Shown: positions 7,669 through 12,301 of the stretch, piece by piece
How positions within the stretch are numbered: the stretch's first letter is position 1
Layout of the letters: each line of letters begins with the position of its first letter
Notes under the pieces: generated by a model
What the model saw: only the letters and a program-made list of their open reading frames with translations
What the model was told of the DNA's origin: nothing
Database searches by the model: none
Translations under genes and position numbers: made by a program
From: Lachnospiraceae bacterium
GTDB lineage: Bacteria > Bacillota > Clostridia > Lachnospirales > Lachnospiraceae
DNA length: 12,301 nt
Assembly: GCA_900770345.1 (NCBI GenBank)
Contig: CAAGKF010000153.1
Location: 1 to 12,301, forward strand
Direction: 5' to 3'

Positions 7669-8756
7669 TGGGAAATCAGATTAGTTCATATCATTCTCTT
7701 GTAAGGGATTTGGAGATACTGATTTCTTCTGGTAGAAAATCAGCCTATCAGTCTGTCAGTACGGCAATGATAGAGTTGTACTGGAATATTGGAAGAAGAA
7801 TCGTTGAGGAAGATCAAAGTGGGGAAGAACGTGCTGAATATGGGACAGCCCTGCTAAAGAATCTCTCCGCTGATCTTACGGCGGAGTTCGGCGCTGGTTT
7901 TTCAGCACGCAATTTACGAAATTACAGGCAGTTTTACATCATGTTTCCAGATCATGAGATTTGGCACGCGTGCGTACCAAATCTCACTTGGACCCACTTT
8001 CGTTCGCTGCTTCGGGTAAATGATGAGGAAGCGCGTATCTGGTATCTGCGTGAGGCTTCTGAGGAAGGATGGAGTTCCCGAACACTGGATCGTAATATCA
8101 GCACCCAGTACTATTACAGGCTATTAAAGTCGCCACAGAAAGATGCAGTCATTGCTGAGATGAAGCATTTAACAGAGCCTTATCAGAAGGCTTCCTACGA
8201 ACTGATTAAAAGCCCTGTTATTGCTGAGTTCCTTGGATTTAAAAATGAGGATTCTTATCTTGAAACAGATCTTGAGTCTGCAATTCTCTCTCATATTCGG
8301 GATTTTTTGATGGAGATGGGAAGAGGCTTTGCATTTGTCGCGAGACAGCAACATGTTGTGACTGAAACGGCGGATTATTATATAGATCTGGTTTTCTATA
8401 ATATTGAGCTGAAATGCTATGTGCTGGTTGACTTGAAAATGGGAAAAATAACGCATCAGGATGTAGGACAGATTGATATGTATGTGCGGATGTACGATGA
8501 CCTGAAGCGTAAAGGAGGTGATAACCCTACGATTGGAATCCTGCTTTGTTCTGAAACTGATGAGGATATTGCCAGATATTCTGTTCTCCACGATAACGAT
8601 CGTCTCTTTATGTCGAAATATCTGACGTACTTGCCGAGCAAAGAGCAGTTAAAACTAGAAGTTGAGAAGCAAAAAGCTGTATTTTATGCGCAGCATCCGG
8701 AGCAGGTACTGGAAGATAAGAAGGAGGATGGGACGAATGGCCGGAATGAAATTTAA
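7668..8756 (+). CDS. DUF1016/YhcG-family PD-(D/E)XK nuclease-like protein
   Basis: This 362-residue protein has the two-part DUF1016 layout. The N-terminal half (about 1-180) contains SAYQSVSTAMIELYWNIGRR and FSARNLRNYRQFY, typical of the DUF1016_N helical domain. The C-terminal half carries a restriction-endonuclease-like fold, with DYYIDLVFYN (236-245), a hydrophobic strand ending in DLK (255-257), and Gln268 in GQIDMYVRMY. Asp240, Asp255 and Lys257 are the likely metal-binding and catalytic residues; an Asp sits where many relatives have Glu, which the PD-(D/E)XK pattern allows. The ATG at 7668 shares its A with the mod TGA and has AGGAAGG (7654-7660) 7 nt upstream, so it is preferred over the GTG one codon earlier. 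Its 3' end overlaps res by 20 nt. It is not part of the classical two-gene type III system; I infer an added nuclease or accessory role. Confidence 0.85.
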   Translation: MGNQISSYHSLVRDLEILISSGRKSAYQSVSTAMIELYWNIGRRIVEEDQSGEERAEYGTALLKNLSADLTAEFGAGFSARNLRNYRQFYIMFPDHEIWHACVPNLTWTHFRSLLRVNDEEARIWYLREASEEGWSSRTLDRNISTQYYYRLLKSPQKDAVIAEMKHLTEPYQKASYELIKSPVIAEFLGFKNEDSYLETDLESAILSHIRDFLMEMGRGFAFVARQQHVVTETADYYIDLVFYNIELKCYVLVDLKMGKITHQDVGQIDMYVRMYDDLKRKGGDNPTIGILLCSETDEDIARYSVLHDNDRLFMSKYLTYLPSKEQLKLEVEKQKAVFYAQHPEQVLEDKKEDGTNGRNEI

Positions 8757-11700
8757 ATTCACCATACAGGGCTATCAGACAGACGCTGTTGAAAGTGTAG
8801 TAAAGGTATTCGCCGGCCAGCCTTTTCAAGACAAGGCGAGCTATCGCCGTGATACCGGCACACAGGTGATTGATCATGATCTTTTCAACTGGAAACTGTC
8901 GGATGAGGAACTCTACATGGGCTTTGCCAATGCGCCGGTTGCGTTGGATGGAACACAGCTTCTTAAGAATATCCGGGAAGTTCAGAATGACAACAACATC
9001 AAAGAATCGTCGGCGCTTGCCAAGCATATGGGAGCCTGTTCCCTTGATGTAGAGATGGAGACCGGTACAGGTAAAACCTATGTTTATATCAAGACCATGT
9101 TTGAGCTGAATAAGCAATATGGCTGGAGCAAGTTCATTGTAGTGGTTCCGTCCATTGCCATTCGTGAAGGCGTGCAGAAGAGTTTCCAGATGATGCAGGA
9201 TCACTTCATGGAGCAGTATGGGAAGAAGGCACGCTTCTTTGTCTACAACTCCAAGAATCTGACCGATATTGATAATTTCAGCTCCAGTGCAGATCTTTCT
9301 GTCATGATCATCAATGTGCAGGCATTCAATGCCCGCGGGAAGGACGCCCGCAGAATCCGCATGGAATTGGATGAGTTTGGCAGCCGCAAGCCGATTGATG
9401 TCATTCAGGCTAACCGTCCGATTGTGATTCTGGATGAACCGCAGAAAATGGGTGGTGAAAAGACGCAGGAATCCTTAAAGGAATTTAATCCGCTTTTTAC
9501 CCTGAACTATTCTGCGACGCATAAGGAGCATCATGATCTGGTTTATGTTCTGGATGCTTTGGATGCATACCGAATGAAACTGGTCAAAAAGATCGAAGTC
9601 AAAGGCTTCGATATTAAGAACCTCCGTGGCACAGATGGATATCTGTTCCTTGAGGATATCGTTATTTCACCAAAGAAGCCACCAATGGCTCGTTTGGAAT
9701 TCGAAATTAGATATGAAAAATCCATCAATCGGGAAACCAGAATTGTAGGAGTGGATGACGATCTTTATGCTCTTTCGAAAGGTATGGAGCAGTATCAGAA
9801 TTACCACATCAACGGTATTGATCCGATCAGTGGTGTGGTGACATTTACCAATGGTGTGGAAATTCACACGGGAGAAGTCCTTGGCGATGTTAGCGAAAAG
9901 GACATTCGCCGGGTGCAGATCCGGGAGACAATCCGTTCTCACTTTGAGAAGGAAAAGGAATTATTCAGCCGTGGCATCAAAACGCTTTCTCTCTTCTTTA
10001 TTGATAAGGTAGAGAATTATCGGAAATATGATGCCGAAGGAAATGAAGTGAACTCGGAGTATGGTCAGATCTTTGAAGAAGAATATACAGCGATTCTGAA
10101 TGAATATCTGACCCTCTTCAATACGCCGTATGAGAAGTATCTGCGCAGCATTGATGTGCATTCTACCCATGCCGGTTATTTCAGCATTGACAAGAAGGGA
10201 CGTAAAACGGATCCCAGTCTGAAGCATGGTACGGATATCAGCGATGATGAATCTGCTTATGAACTGATTCTGAAAGATAAAGAGAAGCTGCTGTCTTTAG
10301 ATAATCCTGTGCGGTTTATTTTCTCTCACTCTGCTCTGCGGGAAGGATGGGATAATCCTAATGTTTTCCAAATCTGTACTCTGAAACATGGTGGTGACTC
10401 TACAACAAACAAGCGGCAGGAAGTGGGCCGTGGTCTCCGGATTTGTGTAAATCAGTCCGGTGATCGGATGGATGAACACATTCTTGGCTCGGAAGTTCAG
10501 GAAGTCAATAAACTTACCGTCATTGCAAGTGACGGTTATAAAGATTTTGTCTCTTCTCTCCAGAAGGAAATCCGGGACGATCTGTATGAGCGACCAACCA
10601 AAGCGACACCCGAATACTTTGCTGGTAAGCGTCTTAGAATCGGCGATGATATCATCACTGTTACCAGTGATGAGGCACATACGATTTATTTCTATCTTGC
10701 AAAGAATGATTACATTGATGAGGACGGTCACGTAACCGATAAGTATCGGGCAGATGTTGAAAATAGATCGCTGGCTCCACTGCCGGAGAAGGTGAAGCAT
10801 ATTGGCGAGGGGGTTCATGCGCTGGTTCAGGGTATCTTTGATGAGCATGCGCTTGACGAAATGATCGCTGAAGGAAATGCGACGAAGGTGAAGGAGAACG
10901 CCCTGAATGACAATTTCTACAAGAAAGAGTTCCAAACGCTCTGGAACTACATTAATCATAAGTGGAGTTATTCCGTTCATTTTGACAGCAATGAGCTGAT
11001 TCGGAAAGCGATTCACCATATCGATGACAAGCTGTTTGTTGCTCAGCTGCAGTACACTGTGACAAAGGGAACACAAGGGAAAGACTGGTCGGCAGAGACG
11101 TTGAAAGAGGGCGAAGGCTTTAACGCTGAAAATAGCCATACGTATAACCTGAATCGCGCAGAGACAGGTCAGGTCAAGTATGACCTCATTGGCAAGATCG
11201 GAGCCGGGACACATTTGACCAGAAGAACGGTTACGGCGATCTTGAAAGGAATTTCTCCTTTGAAGTTTGCCATGTACCGGAATAACCCGGAGGAATTTAT
11301 TTCCAAGGTTACGCGGCTGATCAATGAAGAGAAAGCAACAATGATCGTCGAAGATATTACTTACAATCCGACAGACAGAACGTATGATTCGACGATTTTC
11401 ACAGAAGAAAAAAATAAAGACTTTTCAAAAGCATATCTGGCAAAGAAAAACGTACAGGATTATGTTTTTGCGGATGGAACGGCAGAAAAGTCCATCGAGC
11501 GGAAATTTGCTGAAGACATGGACCTTGATGACAAGGTGGTTGTTTATGCAAAGCTTCCAAGAGGTTTCCATATTCCAACCCCTGTTGGTAATTATGCCCC
11601 GGACTGGGCAATTGCATTCCGCAGGGGAACTGTGAAGCATATTTATTTCATTGCTGAGACTAAAGGGTCCATGGACAGTATGGATCTGCGCCCGATTGAA

Positions 11701-11814
11701 CAGGCAAAGATTAAGTGTGCAAAGAAACTGTTCAATGAGATCTCGACAGAAGATGTTGTTTATGACCAGGTAGATTCCTATCAGAATCTGCTGAGCTTGA
11801 TGAACACGATCTAA
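8737..11814 (+). CDS. res: Type III restriction enzyme Res subunit (helicase-endonuclease)
   Basis: This 1025-residue protein is the motor and nuclease of the type III system. With Mod bound it would use ATP to sense or move along DNA and cut beside unmethylated sites. Helicase motif I is METGTGKT (107-114), motif II DEPQ (233-236), motif III SATH (259-262), and motif VI QEVGRGLR (561-568), preceded by SHSALREGWDNPN. The C-terminal nuclease shows NYAPDWAIAF with Pro955-Asp956, then ETK at 974-976, an intact PD...ExK site. Length and motif order agree with known Res subunits. Of three close in-frame ATGs (8728, 8737, 8746), 8737 is chosen because AAGGAGG (8721-8727) lies 9 nt before it. It overlaps the DUF1016 gene by 20 nt and ends 19 nt before the broken DUF262 gene. 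All key residues are present, so the system appears restriction-competent. Confidence 0.94.
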   Translation: MAGMKFKFTIQGYQTDAVESVVKVFAGQPFQDKASYRRDTGTQVIDHDLFNWKLSDEELYMGFANAPVALDGTQLLKNIREVQNDNNIKESSALAKHMGACSLDVEMETGTGKTYVYIKTMFELNKQYGWSKFIVVVPSIAIREGVQKSFQMMQDHFMEQYGKKARFFVYNSKNLTDIDNFSSSADLSVMIINVQAFNARGKDARRIRMELDEFGSRKPIDVIQANRPIVILDEPQKMGGEKTQESLKEFNPLFTLNYSATHKEHHDLVYVLDALDAYRMKLVKKIEVKGFDIKNLRGTDGYLFLEDIVISPKKPPMARLEFEIRYEKSINRETRIVGVDDDLYALSKGMEQYQNYHINGIDPISGVVTFTNGVEIHTGEVLGDVSEKDIRRVQIRETIRSHFEKEKELFSRGIKTLSLFFIDKVENYRKYDAEGNEVNSEYGQIFEEEYTAILNEYLTLFNTPYEKYLRSIDVHSTHAGYFSIDKKGRKTDPSLKHGTDISDDESAYELILKDKEKLLSLDNPVRFIFSHSALREGWDNPNVFQICTLKHGGDSTTNKRQEVGRGLRICVNQSGDRMDEHILGSEVQEVNKLTVIASDGYKDFVSSLQKEIRDDLYERPTKATPEYFAGKRLRIGDDIITVTSDEAHTIYFYLAKNDYIDEDGHVTDKYRADVENRSLAPLPEKVKHIGEGVHALVQGIFDEHALDEMIAEGNATKVKENALNDNFYKKEFQTLWNYINHKWSYSVHFDSNELIRKAIHHIDDKLFVAQLQYTVTKGTQGKDWSAETLKEGEGFNAENSHTYNLNRAETGQVKYDLIGKIGAGTHLTRRTVTAILKGISPLKFAMYRNNPEEFISKVTRLINEEKATMIVEDITYNPTDRTYDSTIFTEEKNKDFSKAYLAKKNVQDYVFADGTAEKSIERKFAEDMDLDDKVVVYAKLPRGFHIPTPVGNYAPDWAIAFRRGTVKHIYFIAETKGSMDSMDLRPIEQAKIKCAKKLFNEISTEDVVYDQVDSYQNLLSLMNTI

Positions 11815-11833
11815 CAGTAGGGAAGAGAGAAAC

Positions 11834-12180
11834 ATGGCGAATACAATTACAGGAAAAGAATATCCGTTGCTAAAAATATTTAGCTCCGACTTTGAATATC
11901 ACATTCCTGCATATCAGCGCCCATATGCGTGGACGAAATCTGAGCCCCTCGTTTTTATATGACCGTTTTTTGGCTATTTTCGCCCAGCCCAAATGGTCAA
12001 TTCCGCCTGGCTCTAACATTAAGGATGAAAATAGCCCTCGTGCAGATGTTATTGATGGACAACAGAGGCTAACGACACTGACAATTTTGTTTGCTGTTGT
12101 TGCAGATGCGTTTCAAACTGAAGACATAAAAAACGATTGTCGGGTTTATCTGCAAGAAAAGGGAAACATGGCTGCCGGAA
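11834..12180 (+). pseudogene. DUF262 (GmrSD/ParB-like) protein remnant, broken twice
   Basis: The first piece (11834-11944) translates as a DUF262 N-terminus: MANTITGKEYPLLKIFSSDF followed by YHIPAYQRPYAW. It hits a TGA at 11960. The second piece (12018-12180), in the +1 frame relative to the first, contains IKDENSPRADVIDGQQRLTT and then TILFAVVADAF. DGQQRLT is the nucleotide-hydrolysing motif of DUF262/GmrS-type proteins, which usually continue for several hundred more residues, often with a DUF1524 HNH nuclease domain. Between the pieces lie about 70 nt of unrelated sequence, and the gene is then cut at about 12181 by an insertion sequence. Its ATG follows res by 19 nt with a purine-rich GGAAGAGAGA (11821-11830), so it was probably the sixth gene of the operon. 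It is not functional here. Confidence 0.85.
11945..12017. other. Non-homologous segment inside the DUF262 pseudogene, possible transposon-end scar
   Basis: This stretch separates two recognisable DUF262 pieces and matches neither. Its right half has spaced, related units: TGGCTATTTTCGCC (11971-11984), TGGTCAATTCCGCC (11994-12007) and TGGCTCTA (12008-12015). Repeated short units of this kind, including TGGTCAATT, resemble the multiple terminal repeats at ends of IS21-type elements. It may be a leftover end of an excised or deleted element. The identification is tentative. Confidence 0.3.
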
Positions 12181-12191
12181 TGTAAAGTGGT

Positions 12192-12241
12192 CCCTGTAGA
12201 AAGGACAGCACAGTAACAGTGCTGAGCTCCTGACTACAGGG
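12192..12241 (+). promoter_or_regulatory. Nested hairpin at the IS left end that can sequester the transposase ribosome binding site
   Basis: CCCTGTAG (12192-12199) is exactly complementary to CTACAGGG (12234-12241). Inside it, CAGCAC (12206-12211) pairs with GTGCTG (12219-12224) around a 7-nt loop, and GGA (12203-12205) can pair with TCC (12228-12230). The right arm contains most of the AGGGG ribosome binding site (12238-12242) of the transposase ORF, and GCTATTTTT follows. Transcripts entering from outside would therefore fold and hide the site, and may terminate there. Confidence 0.6.
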
Positions 12242-12250
12242 GCTATTTTT

Positions 12251-12301
12251 ATGGGCAGAAATAAAACACACAATACATTTTTCACTCCCGAGGAAATTGA
12301 A
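12251..12301 (+). CDS. Transposase first ORF (helix-turn-helix, IS3-type OrfA-like), N-terminus only
   Basis: The frame reads MGRNKTHNTFFTPEEIE and leaves the window open. I recognise this kind of start (short basic leader, then 'TFFT.EEIE') from Bacillota helix-turn-helix proteins that precede IS3-type DDE transposases, where OrfA binds the element ends and is frameshifted or paired with OrfB. AGGGG lies 8 nt upstream. Seventeen residues are too few to prove the family; position just inside an apparent IS end supports it. Confidence 0.55.
   Translation, partial: MGRNKTHNTFFTPEEIE

Larger units (their letters stand above)
12181..12301 (+). mobile_element. Left end of an insertion sequence, probably IS3 family
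   Basis: DUF262 homology ends abruptly at about 12180, and the following sequence begins TGTAAAGTGGTCCCTGTAG, consistent with the 5'-TG end of many IS3-type elements. A long hairpin and then a short ORF start follow. The element runs off the window, so its right end, target duplication and exact boundary cannot be seen. Confidence 0.6.

Noticed and set aside
1929..8756. A DISARM system, because of an SNF2-like helicase with a methyltransferase.
   Set aside because: No drmA- or drmB (DUF1998)-like gene is present, and the methyltransferase and last gene are typical type III Mod and Res.
1..12301. CRISPR arrays, tRNA or rRNA genes.
   Set aside because: No regularly spaced repeat series and no tRNA cloverleaf or rRNA-like sequence was seen on either strand.

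Overview
The window looks like accessory chromosomal DNA from a Bacillota (Firmicutes) bacterium, most likely a gut-associated member of the Clostridia or Erysipelotrichia. This rests on the mid-40s GC content (hand counts of several segments), strong AGGAGG-type ribosome binding sites, a bile-salt-hydrolase-type gene, and protein families (an AlbA/Schlafen-type regulator, a helicase/DUF4391/Mod/Res cluster) that I recognise from that group. It is an inference; no rRNA or other taxonomic marker is present.

Layout. Positions 1-142 (minus strand) hold the N-terminus of a choloylglycine-hydrolase-family enzyme that runs off the left edge. Positions 457-1614 hold a badly decayed AlbA_2/Schlafen-type ATP-binding regulator with two frameshifts, six premature stops and an apparent internal deletion. 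Positions 1615-1928 contain a perfect 10-bp inverted repeat and a possible decayed small ORF, but no strong promoter. Positions 1929-11814 are a tight five-gene rightward operon with every frame intact: an SNF2-like helicase with a degenerate PLD-like N-terminus, a DUF4391 protein, a type III Mod methyltransferase, a DUF1016/YhcG-type PD-(D/E)XK nuclease, and a type III Res helicase-endonuclease. Gene boundaries abut or overlap (0 nt gap, 14 nt, 1 nt and 20 nt overlaps). After a 19-nt gap comes a sixth gene, DUF262 (GmrSD-like), which is wrecked. Its middle is replaced by about 70 nt of unrelated sequence, and at about 12181 it is cut by the left end of an insertion sequence. The transposase start codon of that IS is at 12251.

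How the genes probably work together. Mod and Res form a complete type III restriction-modification core: Mod has DPPY followed by DFFSGAAST, and Res has helicase motifs plus a C-terminal PD...ETK nuclease. The SNF2-like helicase, DUF4391 and DUF1016 nuclease are co-translated with this core, so the locus is best read as an expanded type III restriction-like defence system. The DUF262 arm appears to have been lost. The central part of mod is clearly more AT-rich (about 35% GC against about 46% on both sides, hand count). This fits recombinational replacement of the target recognition domain. Defence is inferred from family membership and context; nothing here demonstrates it.
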